Positions 8,717 through 17,442 of a stretch of 64,000 nucleotides of DNA are shown in pieces (positions within the stretch are counted from its first letter, which is position 1; each line of letters begins with the position of its first letter). The DNA comes from Actinomycetota bacterium (GTDB lineage Bacteria > Actinomycetota > Acidimicrobiia > IMCC26256 > PALSA-555), in NCBI GenBank assembly GCA_016870355.1, contig VGBR01000011.1, forward strand, positions 1 through 64,000, written 5' to 3'. The translations under genes were made by a program, and so were the position numbers. The notes under the pieces were generated by a model that saw only the letters and a list, made by a program, of their open reading frames with translations, was not told the origin of the DNA and made no database searches.

Positions 8717-9544
8717 GTGGGCGTGATGCTCGAAGTCGACTCCTGGCCGGAGCTCCAAGACCCTGTCCTGGTGATCTCGCTGCGTGGATGGGTGGACGCT
8801 GGCGAGGCGGGCAGCCTCGCGGTCGACCTGTTCACCTCGCAGCTCGACGATCCCCACGTGTTCGCGCGCTACGACCTCAGCGACCTCGTCGATCTCCAAC
8901 AGACCCGTCCGATGGTGTCGTTAGTGGACGGGGCCACGCGGGAGATCACATGGCCCGTCGTCGAGCTGACCGCCGGAAAGGCCGACCGTGACGTGGTGGT
9001 GCTGAACGGCCCCGAGCCATCGCTGCGGTGGCCGTCGTTCGTCAAGGAGCTCACCGACACGGCGACGCGTCTTGGTATCACCCAAGCGTTCGCGTTGGGC
9101 GGCATGCCGGCAATGGCCTCGCACCGCCGCCCCGTGGCCGTCCTCGCCACCGCCACGAGTCACTCGCTCGCTCAGGAGGTCGGCGCGATCCGCACCGACT
9201 ACAGCGGGCCGACCGGCGTGCAGACCGTGCTCCAACAGGCACTCGGGGAGGCGGGGATCCCGGCCGTCGGGCTTTGGGCGCAGGTGCCGCACTACGTCTT
9301 GGGGAACGCGTCACCCCCGGCCGTACGGTCGCTGCTCGAGCGGCTCCGGGAGCTGACGGGTGTGCGGGTCGACCTCTCCGAGCTCGACGACCAGGCCGAG
9401 TCGTACGCGGAGAAGGTGGAAGAGGGGCTCGCTGACCGGCCCGATGTGGCCGATCTCGTGCGTGCGATCGAGGCCCAGGGTCCAGACGAGGTCTCGGGTG
9501 ACGAGCTCGCAGCCGAGATCGAGCGCTTTCTGAGTGAGCAGTAG
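8717..9544 (+). CDS. PAC2 family protein
   Basis: 275 residues. PAC2 (proteasome assembly chaperone 2-like) pattern: VISLRGWVDAGEAGSLAVDL at the N terminus and a central GGMPAMASHRRPVAV segment. In actinobacteria these proteins are common single-copy genes of unproven role; eukaryotic relatives help assemble the proteasome. GTG 8717 is preferred since GGAGGG at 8701-8706 is well spaced; ATG 8726 is the alternative. The acidic C-terminal 60 residues look helical. Confidence 0.8.
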   Translation: MGVMLEVDSWPELQDPVLVISLRGWVDAGEAGSLAVDLFTSQLDDPHVFARYDLSDLVDLQQTRPMVSLVDGATREITWPVVELTAGKADRDVVVLNGPEPSLRWPSFVKELTDTATRLGITQAFALGGMPAMASHRRPVAVLATATSHSLAQEVGAIRTDYSGPTGVQTVLQQALGEAGIPAVGLWAQVPHYVLGNASPPAVRSLLERLRELTGVRVDLSELDDQAESYAEKVEEGLADRPDVADLVRAIEAQGPDEVSGDELAAEIERFLSEQ

Positions 9545-9890
9545 CCCCGGCTGGACCAGCCCTCTGGGGCGCCGCATACTCACACCAAGACACCACTCGT
9601 CACCGGTGTGGCGAGCGCTTCGGCCCTGGTGACGCGTCGCTCGCGACACTCGGGTCGTCCGCCGGATGGGCGGTGGGCCGTCCCTGCCCCGGCCCGCCGC
9701 CCTCCGGCACTTTTCTCACGGGGGAGGCAGGCCTCCCCCGTGGGCCCCCTCCGGCGCGGCCGGGTCCACGACTTGGTTGTTCGGGACCGGCAAAGCCGGT
9801 CCCTGGGCGCACTTGTCGGTTTCGAGGACAGAACCCCAAAGACCGCTCGCTGCTTCGCAGCTCGCCCTACGAGCGCGGTAGAACCTCTGC
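9545..9890. other. Intergenic region holding repeat A2
   Basis: 346 bases without a credible gene. The middle is the family A repeat (9714-9815). The right end carries the start region of the heme monooxygenase gene; no clear promoter boxes were found. Confidence 0.4.
9714..9815 (+). repeat. Family A two-hairpin repeat, copy A2
   Basis: Hairpin 1 is CACGGGGGAGGC and its complement at 9718-9743, preceded by TTTT. The spacer is GGCCCCCTCCGGCGCGGC. Hairpin 2 is a perfect 9-bp stem GGGACCGGC/GCCGGTCCC closed by loop AAA (about 9785-9805). The stem of hairpin 2 differs from copy A4 but keeps pairing, and the GGC-AAA-GCC core is retained. Confidence 0.75.
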
Positions 9891-10208
9891 ATGAGTGTGG
9901 TGCGGATCAATGCGATCACTGTTCCTGCTGAGCGGGCTGAGGAGCTGGAGAAGCGCTTTGCCGAGCGGGCCGGCGCCGTGTCCGGGTCGCCTGGCTTCGA
10001 GGCCTTCGAGCTCCTGCGCCCGAGCGACGACAAGGACGTGTACCTCGTGTACACCCGCTGGCGCTCCCAGGAGGACTTCGATGCCTGGGTGGCGAGCCCG
10101 GCCTTCCAGCACGGTCACCGCGCCCACAACACCGAAGGGCCCGTGAGCAACCACAGCGAGCTGTGGTCGTTCGAGGTCATCCAGCACGAAGAGGCTCGGG
10201 CCGGCTGA
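9891..10208 (+). CDS. MhuD-like heme-degrading monooxygenase
   Basis: A 105-residue ABM-fold protein, collinear with mycobacterial MhuD. It shares the start V-V-x-I-N-A-I, LEKRFAERA and SPGFEAFELLRP. The MhuD heme-pocket residues appear conserved: Asn7, Trp66 and a His at 74 (MhuD Asn7, Trp66, His75, from memory). MhuD opens heme to mycobilins and releases iron without CO. Substrate and product are inferred. Followed after 23 bases by a small membrane protein gene with paired His motifs. Confidence 0.85.
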   Translation: MSVVRINAITVPAERAEELEKRFAERAGAVSGSPGFEAFELLRPSDDKDVYLVYTRWRSQEDFDAWVASPAFQHGHRAHNTEGPVSNHSELWSFEVIQHEEARAG

Positions 10209-10231
10209 CGAACCTCGGCCGGGGACCGCTC

Positions 10232-10594
10232 ATGCGAACGCTGCGCGACTTCCACGAGATCTGGGCGTACGTGGCCGTGGGTGCGAACGGCGTGGTCGGC
10301 ATCGCGGCGCTCGTGGCCTGGCGGGTCGAGCAGACCCGGGGCAAGTGGCTGTGGATCGCCATCGTCGCCGCGCAGGCGTTGATGATGATCCAGGTCGTGA
10401 TCGGGGTGGTCCTCCAAAGTGGGGATGAGTACAAGGCCCAGGACTTCCACATGTTCTACGGGTTCCTGGCCTTCCTCACCGTGGGGTTCGCGTACCAGTA
10501 CCGCAACCAGATGCGCGGCCGGCGCGAGCTGTACCTCGGCTTGGCCGAACTGTTCCTGATGGGGCTCGGCATCCGGGCGATGCTGCAGACCTGA
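10232..10594 (+). CDS. Small four-helix membrane protein next to the heme monooxygenase
   Basis: 120 residues with about four hydrophobic helices. The sequence looks like an internal repeat: helices 1 and 3 each begin with Asp-Phe-His (DFHEIWAYVAVG and DFHMFYGFLAF). His at equivalent membrane-edge positions could bind heme, but no known family was recognised. ATG 10232 follows the monooxygenase stop by 23 bases, and Ddl starts 13 bases after its own stop, so the three genes may form one transcript. Confidence 0.65.
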   Translation: MRTLRDFHEIWAYVAVGANGVVGIAALVAWRVEQTRGKWLWIAIVAAQALMMIQVVIGVVLQSGDEYKAQDFHMFYGFLAFLTVGFAYQYRNQMRGRRELYLGLAELFLMGLGIRAMLQT

Positions 10595-10607
10595 CCGGGG
10601 AGCGACG

Positions 10608-11726
10608 ATGGCTGAGCGTGTGCGCGTGCTGCTGCTGTTCGGCGGTCGCTCCGCGGAGCACGACGTCTCGCGCGTGAGCGCGGTCTCGGTCGCTCGTGCG
10701 CTCGATCCCAGCCGCTACGACGTGGTGCCCGTCGCCATCACCAAGGACGGCCACTGGCTGTTGGCGGGCGAAGCGCGTGCCGCGCTCCAAGGCGCGCGCG
10801 ACGCGCTGCCAGCAGCGTTCGAGGTCGAAGGCCTCCCCGTCGCCGAGATCCCCGACCCGGGCACCCGCGCCCTCGTGCCGCTCGAAGGTGCCGCGCCGCC
10901 GGCGCACGACATGACGTTCGATGTCGTGCTTCCGCTCCTGCACGGCCCGTACGGCGAAGATGGCACGGTCCAAGGCCTGTTCGAGCTCGCGGGTGTCCCG
11001 TATGTCGGGTCGGGAGTCGTGGGCTCCGCGGTCGCGATGGACAAGGTGATGATGAAGCGCGCGTTCAAAGCCGAGGGGCTCCCGATGCCGCGTTGGTTGG
11101 CCTTCCGCGACGGGCATGACCGCGATGCCCTCGTTCGCGACGTCGAAGCATCGTTCGGGTACCCGTGCTTCGTGAAGCCGAGCAACCTCGGCTCGTCGGT
11201 CGGTGTCTCCAGAGCGGCCGATGCCACCGAGCTGCGGGCCGCGCTCCATCTCGCGCTCTCGTTCGATGAATGGGCACTCGTGGAGGAGGCGATCGTCGGT
11301 CGCGAGATCGAGGTGGGGATCCTCGGCGACGATCCGCCCGAGGCGTCGGTGCCGGGCGAGATCGTGCCCGGCGACTCCTTCTACTCGTACGCCGACAAGT
11401 ACGAGGACGACGCCGCGCGGCTCCTTGCGCCGGCGCCCCTCGATCCGGCACACGCGGAAGCGGTCCGCGAGCTCGCCATCCGTGCATTCAACGCGTGCCG
11501 GTGTGAAGCGATGGCGCGCGTCGACTTCTTCCTCGAGGAGAACGGCCGCGGCTTCCTCGTCAACGAGGTGAACACCATCCCGGGGTTCACCACCATCTCC
11601 ATGTACCCGCGGCTGTGGCAGGAGTCAGGCGTGAGCTTCTCTCATCTGCTGGATCGGCTCATCGCGCTCGCGATCGCCCGCCACGAGCGCCGGGAACGAC
11701 GCGCCGGCCGTCAGCGCGACGGATGA
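10608..11726 (+). CDS. ddl: D-alanine--D-alanine ligase
   Basis: 372 residues; an ATP-grasp enzyme that makes the D-Ala-D-Ala dipeptide for peptidoglycan. Seen: N-terminal LLFGGRSAEHDVSRVSA, central HGPYGEDGTVQGLFELAGVPY with YVGSGVVGSAVAMDK, and the ATP-grasp C-terminal metal motif EVNTIPGFTTISMYP. The Tyr/Phe specificity loop region (DSFYSYADKYEDD) is of D-Ala-D-Ala rather than D-Ala-D-Lac type as far as can be read. ATG 10608 follows GGGGAGCGACG. Confidence 0.93.
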   Translation: MAERVRVLLLFGGRSAEHDVSRVSAVSVARALDPSRYDVVPVAITKDGHWLLAGEARAALQGARDALPAAFEVEGLPVAEIPDPGTRALVPLEGAAPPAHDMTFDVVLPLLHGPYGEDGTVQGLFELAGVPYVGSGVVGSAVAMDKVMMKRAFKAEGLPMPRWLAFRDGHDRDALVRDVEASFGYPCFVKPSNLGSSVGVSRAADATELRAALHLALSFDEWALVEEAIVGREIEVGILGDDPPEASVPGEIVPGDSFYSYADKYEDDAARLLAPAPLDPAHAEAVRELAIRAFNACRCEAMARVDFFLEENGRGFLVNEVNTIPGFTTISMYPRLWQESGVSFSHLLDRLIALAIARHERRERRAGRQRDG

Positions 11727-11777
11727 CAAGCGCGGCGCCGAAGCGGAGCGGAGGCGCTCGCCAGGGAGCGAGTGCCC

Positions 11778-11800
11778 GCGAGCGGGGTATCCCCGCTCGC
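11778..11800 (+). repeat. Family B hairpin (P1 only), copy between ddl and the AsnC-type gene
   Basis: A perfect 10-bp stem GCGAGCGGGG with its complement around a TAT triloop, flanked by GAGCGAGTGCCC and AGCGAGCGACCGAG, which resemble family B flanks. It lies between two convergent genes, where it may also help end transcription. Confidence 0.6.
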
Positions 11801-11816
11801 AGCGAGCGACCGAGTG

Positions 11817-12053
11817 CTACAGGTTCACCACTGGGCACGTGAAGGTGCGGGTGATGCCCTCCACCGCCTGGATCTGGGAGACGACCATCTTGCCGAGGTC
11901 GTCGAGGCTGTCGGCCTCGGTGCGCACGATCACGTCGTACGGGCCGGTCACGTCGTCGGCCGACACGACGCCCGTGATCTTGCAGACGCTCTGTGCCACA
12001 TGTGCAGCCTTGCCGACTTCGGTCTGGATCAACACGTACGCCGCGATCGCCAT
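11817..12053 (-). CDS. Stand-alone AsnC/Lrp ligand-binding (RAM) domain protein
   Basis: 78 residues: AAYVLIQTEVGKAAHVAQSV then GPYDVIVRTEADSLDDLGKM, the alpha-beta ligand-binding half of Lrp/AsnC regulators, without the DNA-binding helix-turn-helix. Such single-domain proteins form rings and may sense amino acids. ATG 12053 is chosen because the frame upstream (MARAARPEGPRAEKRDG) is family B repeat DNA. GAAGAGGGA precedes the start. Confidence 0.82.
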   Translation of the reverse strand: MAIAAYVLIQTEVGKAAHVAQSVCKITGVVSADDVTGPYDVIVRTEADSLDDLGKMVVSQIQAVEGITRTFTCPVVNL

Positions 12054-12070
12054 GCCGTCCCTCTTCTCCG

Positions 12071-12136
12071 CTCTTGGCCCTTCGGGCCGGGCCGCTCGGG
12101 CCACGGTTCACTGCGCCGCAGGGTACCTGCGGCGCG
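12071..12136 (-). repeat. Family B multi-hairpin repeat before the AsnC-type gene
   Basis: Read on the minus strand: P1 is a stem of CGCCGCAGG with a TAC loop; P2 is GGCC-CGAGC-GGCC; P3 is GGCCC-GAA-GGGCC, followed by AAGAGCGGAGAAGAGGGA and, a few bases later, the ATG at 12053. The order P1-P2-P3-GAGAGCGG-start is the same as before smc, ffh and trmD. Confidence 0.75.
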
Positions 12137-12199
12137 GGCGTTCACCTCTGTCCATCGTGGATGCGCAATGAAGTTGCGTGCGCGCTCGGGAGCGTAGCC

Positions 12200-12844
12200 G
12201 TGGCCGGTCGGATCGTCTTCCGTGATCGCATCGATGCGGGAGAACGGCTCGGAGCCGAGCTCGGCGCTCGTGGCGCACCGCCAGGCGGAGCGATCGTGTG
12301 CGGCATCCCGCGTGGGGGAGTGGTCGTCGCCGCCGAAGTGGCGCGTGCGCTGGGTCTCCCATTGCGTGCGGTGGTCGCCCGCAAGGTGGGCGCACCCGGT
12401 CACGAAGAGCTCGCGGTCGGCGCGGTCGGTCCCGAGGCTGTCGCGGTGCTCGACGAGCAGCTGCTCCGACGACTCGGTGCGAGTGAGCGCTGGACCGAGG
12501 AGGCACTTGCCCGCGCCCGGCAAGAGGTCGCGGCGCGGGTGGCGGGGTTCCCAGGCGTTCTCACCGCAGAGGATGCCTCGGGCGCGCACGTGATTGTGGT
12601 CGACGACGGTGTCGCAACCGGCTCGACGGCCGCCGCGGTCGGCCGGTGGCTCGGTCACGCCGGTGCGGCCCACCGAATGCTCGCGCTGCCGGTCGGGCCG
12701 CCCGACACGCTCGAGGAGCTGCGTGCCGACTACGACGAAGTGCTCACGCTCTCGACGCCGGCCGGGTTCATGGCCGTCGGCCAGTTCTACGAGAGGTTCA
12801 CCCAGACCACCGACGACGAAGTCCGTCGCCTCCTCACGGGCTGA
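12200..12844 (+). CDS. Phosphoribosyltransferase-family protein
   Basis: 214 residues, type I PRTase fold. The PRPP-binding loop reads VIVVDDGVATGSTAAA. The N-terminal IVCGIPRGGVVVAAEVA and ARKVGAPGHEELAVGAVG match the group of phosphoribosyltransferase-like proteins often found beside hydrolase or regulator genes, whose base substrate is unknown. GTG 12200 (VAGRIVFRDR) is chosen from the fold start; no strong ribosome-binding site was seen. Confidence 0.8.
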   Translation: MAGRIVFRDRIDAGERLGAELGARGAPPGGAIVCGIPRGGVVVAAEVARALGLPLRAVVARKVGAPGHEELAVGAVGPEAVAVLDEQLLRRLGASERWTEEALARARQEVAARVAGFPGVLTAEDASGAHVIVVDDGVATGSTAAAVGRWLGHAGAAHRMLALPVGPPDTLEELRADYDEVLTLSTPAGFMAVGQFYERFTQTTDDEVRRLLTG

Positions 12845-12849
12845 CAGAA

Positions 12850-12898
12850 GTTTTTGGCGTCGATAGCAGTCGCTCAGCGAACGCTATCGACGCCAAAA
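12850..12898. terminator. Bidirectional intrinsic terminator between the PRTase gene and pckG
   Basis: A perfect 16-bp stem, TTTTGGCGTCGATAGC and its complement, with a 15-base loop that itself can pair (GTCGCTCAGCGAAC). T-rich ends on both strands and position between two convergent stops make it a bidirectional terminator. Confidence 0.85.
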
Positions 12899-12906
12899 CC
12901 TTGCTC

Positions 12907-14715
12907 TTAGCCGAGACGTTTTTCGAGGGCCGCGAGCTCTTCCTGGAGCGCTTCGGGGAGGCGGTCGCCGAAGGAGTCGAAGTGCTCTCGGATGTTCGGC
13001 AGCTCCCGCTGCCATTCGTCCGCGTTCACCTCGAGTGCCTTCGCGGTGTTGGTCTTGTCGCCGTCGGACAGACCGTCGAGCACGAGATCTTCCGGCCGCG
13101 GCACCGCCCCGATCGGCGTGTCCGCAGCATCGGCGTCGTCCTCAAGCCGACGGCAGATCCACTCGAGCACGCGCGAGTTGTCGCCGTAGCCAGGCCACAG
13201 GAACGAGCCGTCCTCGGCCTTGCGGAACCAGTTCACGCCGTAGATGCGCGGGAGCTTGGACTCGTCGGTGCGATCGGGCATCGACAGCCAGTGGGTGAAG
13301 TAGTCGGCCATGTGGTACCCGCAGAACGGCAGCATCGCGAACGGGTCACGACGCAGCTCGCCGAGCCCGCCGAACGCCGCCGCGGTCTTCTCCGAACCCA
13401 TGGTTGCGGCCACGAACACGCCGTGACGCCAATCGCGCGACTCGAACACCAGGGGCACGGTCGTCGCCCGGCGCCCGCCGAACAGGAACGCCGAGATCGG
13501 CACGCCCTTCACGTCGTTGTACTCCGGCGCGACGATCGGACACTCGTCGATGGGCACGCAGAACCGAGAGTTCGGGTGCGCGGCCGGCCCGTCGGAATCG
13601 GGCGTCCAGTCCTTGCGGTGCCAGTCGGTGAGGTGCGCGGGGACCGGGCCGTCGAAGCCCTCCCACCACACGTCGCCGTCGTCGGTGAGCGCGGTGTTCG
13701 TGAAGACCGTGTTCTTGTCGACCGTGTGCATCGCGTTCGGGTTGGTCTCGAGGTTCGTGCCCGGCGCGACACCGAAGAAGCCGTTCTCAGGGTTGATCGC
13801 GTAGAGCCGGCCGTCGGCACCGACCTTCATCCACGCGATGTCGTCACCGACGCACTCGGCCTTCCAGCCCGGCACGGTGGGGATGAGCATCGCGAGGTTC
13901 GTCTTCCCACACGCCGACGGGAACGCCGCACCGATGTAGTGGGTGCGCCCCTTCGGTGACGTGAGCTTGAGGATGAGCATGTGCTCGGCGAGCCAACCCT
14001 CGTCGCGCGCGATCACCGACGCGATGCGCAGCGCGAAGCACTTCTTGCCAAGCAGGGCGTTGCCGCCATAGCCCGACCCGTATGACCAGATCTCGCGGGT
14101 CTCGGGGAAGTGGACGATCCACTTCTCGTCGGAGTTGCACGGCCAAGGCACGTCCTGTTCACCCGGCTCCAGCGGCGCGCCGAGCGAGTGCATGCAGGGC
14201 ACGAACGGGCCGTCCTCACCCAGCACCTCGAGGGCGGCGGTGCCGGCGCGGGTCATCGACCGCATGCTCACGGCCACGTAGGGCGAGTCTGTGAGCTCGA
14301 CGCCGATGTACGACAGGGGCGACCCGAGCGGCCCCATGCTGAAGGGCACCACGTACATGGTGCGACCCCGCATGGACCCCCGGAAGAGCTCGTCGAGCTT
14401 GGGCCGCATCTCGGCCGGGGCCATCCAGTTGTTGGACGGTCCCGCGTCGGCCTCCTGATCGGAGCAGATGAAGGTGCGGTCCTCGACGCGGGCCACATCG
14501 CTCGGATCCGTCGTGGCCCAGAACGAGCCGGGCCGCTTCTTGCGGTCGAGCTCGACGAACGTCCCCGCGTCGACCAGCTGCTTGCAGAGCAGCTCGAACT
14601 CCTCGTCGGATCCGTCGATCCAGTGGAGCGCCGCCGGCTCACACAGCTCGACCATCTCGCGCACCCACGCCAGGAGGCGGGGATGCGAGGTGGGAGCGTC
14701 GATCAACAACGGCAC
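12907..14715 (-). CDS. pckG: Phosphoenolpyruvate carboxykinase (GTP)
   Basis: 602 residues, the usual length for the GTP-dependent enzyme. It interconverts oxaloacetate plus GTP with PEP, CO2 and GDP, linking the TCA cycle to gluconeogenesis. Seen: the P-loop [13 protein letters not shown], the metal-site segment [11 protein letters not shown], and the GTP-class motif PEPCK region [14 protein letters not shown]. Starts at ATG 14715. The upstream -10 box TAGACT (14751-14756 on the minus strand) is a likely promoter. Confidence 0.95.
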   Translation of the reverse strand: MPLLIDAPTSHPRLLAWVREMVELCEPAALHWIDGSDEEFELLCKQLVDAGTFVELDRKKRPGSFWATTDPSDVARVEDRTFICSDQEADAGPSNNWMAPAEMRPKLDELFRGSMRGRTMYVVPFSMGPLGSPLSYIGVELTDSPYVAVSMRSMTRAGTAALEVLGEDGPFVPCMHSLGAPLEPGEQDVPWPCNSDEKWIVHFPETREIWSYGSGYGGNALLGKKCFALRIASVIARDEGWLAEHMLILKLTSPKGRTHYIGAAFPSACGKTNLAMLIPTVPGWKAECVGDDIAWMKVGADGRLYAINPENGFFGVAPGTNLETNPNAMHTVDKNTVFTNTALTDDGDVWWEGFDGPVPAHLTDWHRKDWTPDSDGPAAHPNSRFCVPIDECPIVAPEYNDVKGVPISAFLFGGRRATTVPLVFESRDWRHGVFVAATMGSEKTAAAFGGLGELRRDPFAMLPFCGYHMADYFTHWLSMPDRTDESKLPRIYGVNWFRKAEDGSFLWPGYGDNSRVLEWICRRLEDDADAADTPIGAVPRPEDLVLDGLSDGDKTNTAKALEVNADEWQRELPNIREHFDSFGDRLPEALQEELAALEKRLG

Positions 14716-14795
14716 GACAGCAGTCTCCTGGGCTGGAGAAAGGTCCGGGGAGTCTACCGGCGCGCTCTCAGGACGCCCGAAGCCTGGTTGGCCGG

Positions 14796-14801
14796 TACGT
14801 T
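14796..14801 (+). promoter_or_regulatory. Leaderless promoter -10 box for the GlsB-type gene
   Basis: TACGTT ends six bases before GTG 14808, the spacing expected if transcription starts at the initiation codon. This is a common actinobacterial arrangement. No ribosome-binding site precedes the GTG. Confidence 0.5.
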
Positions 14802-14807
14802 GAGACC

Positions 14808-15065
14808 GTGAGCTGGTTCTCCTGGATCGTGATCGGGTTCCTGGCGGGCTGCGGCGCGAAGGCCGTCACCGCGAATCAGCGTCCCGGCTGCCTCGGCACG
14901 ATCCTCGTCGGGATCGTCGGTGGACTGCTCGGTGGTGCCCTCTTCAACGCCGCCGGCGACGAGGGCATCAGCGACTTCAGCATCCGAAGCCTTCTGGTCG
15001 CGTTCGTCGGCGCCGCGGTCCTCTTGTTCGCGTGGAACCTGCTGACCCGAAACGAACGGGCGTAG
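14808..15065 (+). CDS. GlsB/YeaQ/YmgE-type stress membrane protein
   Basis: 85 residues, three hydrophobic helices rich in Gly: [31 protein letters not shown] and [18 protein letters not shown]. This matches the transglycosylase-associated (GlsB) family of small stress-linked inner-membrane proteins. GTG start supported by the family N terminus and the leaderless promoter spacing. Confidence 0.8.
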   Translation: MSWFSWIVIGFLAGCGAKAVTANQRPGCLGTILVGIVGGLLGGALFNAAGDEGISDFSIRSLLVAFVGAAVLLFAWNLLTRNERA

Positions 15066-15075
15066 CCCGGAGGTC

Positions 15076-15303
15076 TCAGACCTGGGCGGTGGGGAGGCCC
15101 ATGTCGGCTTCGGCGCCGATGCGGACCAAGGTGGCGCGGTTGTCGCCGTCGAGCTCGAAGTTCACGCGCTGACCCTGGCGGAGCATCCGGAACAGCGAGC
15201 CGTCGAGCGCGCCCGGCGCGAGCACCAGCTCGGCCCGATCGGTGTCTCGCACGACAACACCCTCACCCGTCTGCGGGTCGTAGGTTCTCACGACGCCTTG
15301 CAT
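15076..15303 (-). CDS. Small cold-shock-domain-like protein
   Basis: 75 residues, starting MQGVVRTYDPQTGEGVVVRD, the opening of a cold-shock (OB) fold, with GQRVNFELDGD matching its last strands. The RNP motifs are weak, so nucleic-acid binding is inferred from fold only. ATG 15303 is chosen over an upstream in-frame ATG because the family begins here. It lies downstream of rpmB on the same strand. Confidence 0.65.
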   Translation of the reverse strand: MQGVVRTYDPQTGEGVVVRDTDRAELVLAPGALDGSLFRMLRQGQRVNFELDGDNRATLVRIGAEADMGLPTAQV

Positions 15304-15397
15304 CGCCGTTACGTCCGTTCCATGGGTTCCGCACGACCTCTTTTCCACTCACCTTGAGAGCGAGCTCGCTCGCTGACGCTCGCTCGCCGCGGCATCG

Positions 15398-15586
15398 CTA
15401 CGGCTTCTGCACCTTGCCGGCCTTGAGGCACGACGTGCAGACGTGGAGACGCTTCGGGGTGCCGTTCACGACGGCGCGGACCTTCTGGACGTTGGGGTTC
15501 CAGCGCCGCTTCGTGCGCCGGTGCGAGTGGCTGAGGCGCATGCCGAACTGCGGCTTCTTGCCGCACACCTGACAGACCGACGCCAT
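15398..15586 (-). CDS. rpmB: 50S ribosomal protein L28
   Basis: 62 residues: [15 protein letters not shown], then [18 protein letters not shown] and a C-terminal [10 protein letters not shown]. The CxxC pairs (CQVC, CTSC) mark the zinc-binding form of L28. ATG 15586 follows GAGGAAG. Part of the large ribosomal subunit. It stands divergent from the FakA-like gene, as in other actinobacteria. Confidence 0.93.
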   Translation of the reverse strand: MASVCQVCGKKPQFGMRLSHSHRRTKRRWNPNVQKVRAVVNGTPKRLHVCTSCLKAGKVQKP

Positions 15587-15796
15587 CGCACTTCCTCGAC
15601 CGACTCGACATCTTGGGGGACGGACGATCGTAGCAAGGGCCCCGCCGTTGGCCCGAAGATGCTGCTGCGTCAGTCGGGGACGACGCACCAGCCGACGTAC
15701 GCCATTGGCCGGTGGTCTTCAGGCGCAGCTTCATCTTGTCGTCCACGCTCCTCAGCGTAGGGACTCGGCGAGCCGCCACTACGCTTCCGACGCGAA

Positions 15797-17437
15797 ATGG
15801 CCGACACGAGCACGCTGACCGAGCTCGACGGCGCCGCGCTCGCGCGAGTGGTCGTGACCTACCGCGACGCCCTGCGCAGCCACCAAGAGGAGCTCAACCG
15901 CCTCAACGTGTACCCGGTGCCCGACGGCGACACCGGCACGAACATGGCGCTCACGATCGAGTCGGTGTGCTCCGAGGTCGGCGACCGCACCCGGATGCCC
16001 GAGGTCTGCAAGGCGATCTCGCACGGCTCGCTGATGGGGGCGCGCGGTAACTCCGGTGTGATCCTCTCGCAGATCCTGCGCGGCCTCGCCGAGGTGTTCG
16101 GCGGCTCTGCCGCCATCGACGAGGAGCACGTGACACTCGGCCTGCGCCAAGCGAGCGACGCCGCGTACCAAGCGGTGATGCGGCCGGTCGAGGGCACGAT
16201 CCTCACCGTCGTGCGCTCCACGGCGGAAGCCGCCGAAGCCGCGTCCACGGACGGCGCGCGTACGCTGAGCGCGCTGCTGGAGCGGGCGGCGGACGCGGCG
16301 CACGATGCCGTCGCCGACACGCCGAACCACCTCCCCGTGCTCAAGGACGCCGGAGTTGTCGACGCAGGCGGTCACGGCTTCGCGCTTTTGCTCGACGCGT
16401 TCCTGCACGTCGTCGACGGTCGACCGCTTCCCGAGCCGAAGATCATCGCAACGCCCGCGGCAGTGGCCGCGCACGAGCGCGGCGATGACGTGGCCGAGCT
16501 CCGCTATGAGGTCATGTTCCTGCTCGACGCCGAGGACGCGACCATCCCGGCGTTCAAGGAGACGTGGAGCGGCATCGGGGACTCGATCGTGGTCACGGGT
16601 GGCGATGGGCTCTGGAACTGCCACGTGCACACCGACGACATCGGTGCCGCGATCGAAGCCGGCATCGAGGCCGGACGTCCGTCGCGGATCCGCGTCACCG
16701 ACCTGATCGAGCAGGTCGAGGAGGAAGCGTGGGTGCGCGACGCGAGCGGCAACGACGCGTCGGACGACGATGCCGCCGAGGTGACGACTGCCGTCGTGGC
16801 GGTCGGCGTCGGCGGTGGCATGCAGCGTCTGCTGCGCAGCGTCGGCGTGCAGGAAGTCGTGGCCGGTGGCCAGTCGATGAACCCGTCGACCGCGCAGATC
16901 CTCGAGGCGGTCGAGCGCTCTCGGGCTGAGTCGGTCGTGGTGCTGCCGAATAACAAGAACATCGTCGCGGTCGCGGAGCAGGTCGACGCGCTCACCGAGC
17001 GCGCGGTCGCCGTCGTCCCCACCCATGCGGTGGTGGAAGCACTCGCGGCGCTCGTGGCGTACGACCCCGATGCCTCGCTGAAGGACAACCTCGTGGCGAT
17101 GACCGACGCCGCGGAGCGCGTCAACGCCGGTGAGGTCACCCAAGCGGTCCGTGACAGCAAGGCCGACTGCGGTCCGATCGCGCAAGGGGACTGGATCGCG
17201 ATCACGCGTGAGGGGATCCAGCTCACGGCGCAATCGGCGATCGACGCGGCGCTCGCGCTCGTCGGTCGGCTCGTCGACGACGACAGCGAGCTGGTGACCG
17301 TGCTGCTCGGCGCTGACGCGCGCCACGCCGACACGAACCGGTTGCGTGAGCACGTCGGCCTCGAGCACCCGCACGTCGAGCTCGAGGTCCACGCCGGTGA
17401 TCAGCCGCTGTATCCCTACCTGATCGGTGTTGAATAA
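15797..17437 (+). CDS. fakA: DAK2-domain, FakA/YloV-like kinase
   Basis: 546 residues. The N-terminal DhaL (DAK2) domain shows the nucleotide and metal-binding YPVPDGDTGTNMALT and GARGNSGVILSQILRG; the C-terminal half is the DAK phosphatase-like/EDD-related domain of the family. In firmicutes FakA phosphorylates fatty acids bound to FakB; that substrate is only inferred here, and no FakB is in the window. It precedes recG by five bases, as in many bacteria, so the two are cotranscribed. Confidence 0.8.
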   Translation: MADTSTLTELDGAALARVVVTYRDALRSHQEELNRLNVYPVPDGDTGTNMALTIESVCSEVGDRTRMPEVCKAISHGSLMGARGNSGVILSQILRGLAEVFGGSAAIDEEHVTLGLRQASDAAYQAVMRPVEGTILTVVRSTAEAAEAASTDGARTLSALLERAADAAHDAVADTPNHLPVLKDAGVVDAGGHGFALLLDAFLHVVDGRPLPEPKIIATPAAVAAHERGDDVAELRYEVMFLLDAEDATIPAFKETWSGIGDSIVVTGGDGLWNCHVHTDDIGAAIEAGIEAGRPSRIRVTDLIEQVEEEAWVRDASGNDASDDDAAEVTTAVVAVGVGGGMQRLLRSVGVQEVVAGGQSMNPSTAQILEAVERSRAESVVVLPNNKNIVAVAEQVDALTERAVAVVPTHAVVEALAALVAYDPDASLKDNLVAMTDAAERVNAGEVTQAVRDSKADCGPIAQGDWIAITREGIQLTAQSAIDAALALVGRLVDDDSELVTVLLGADARHADTNRLREHVGLEHPHVELEVHAGDQPLYPYLIGVE

Positions 17438-17442
17438 CTCGT

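Noticed and set aside
15779-17392. A 537-codon minus-strand open frame opposite the FakA-like gene
   Set aside because: It is rich in His, Arg and Asp with no recognisable domain, as expected for the antisense of a GC-rich gene; the plus-strand frame has clear DhaL motifs.
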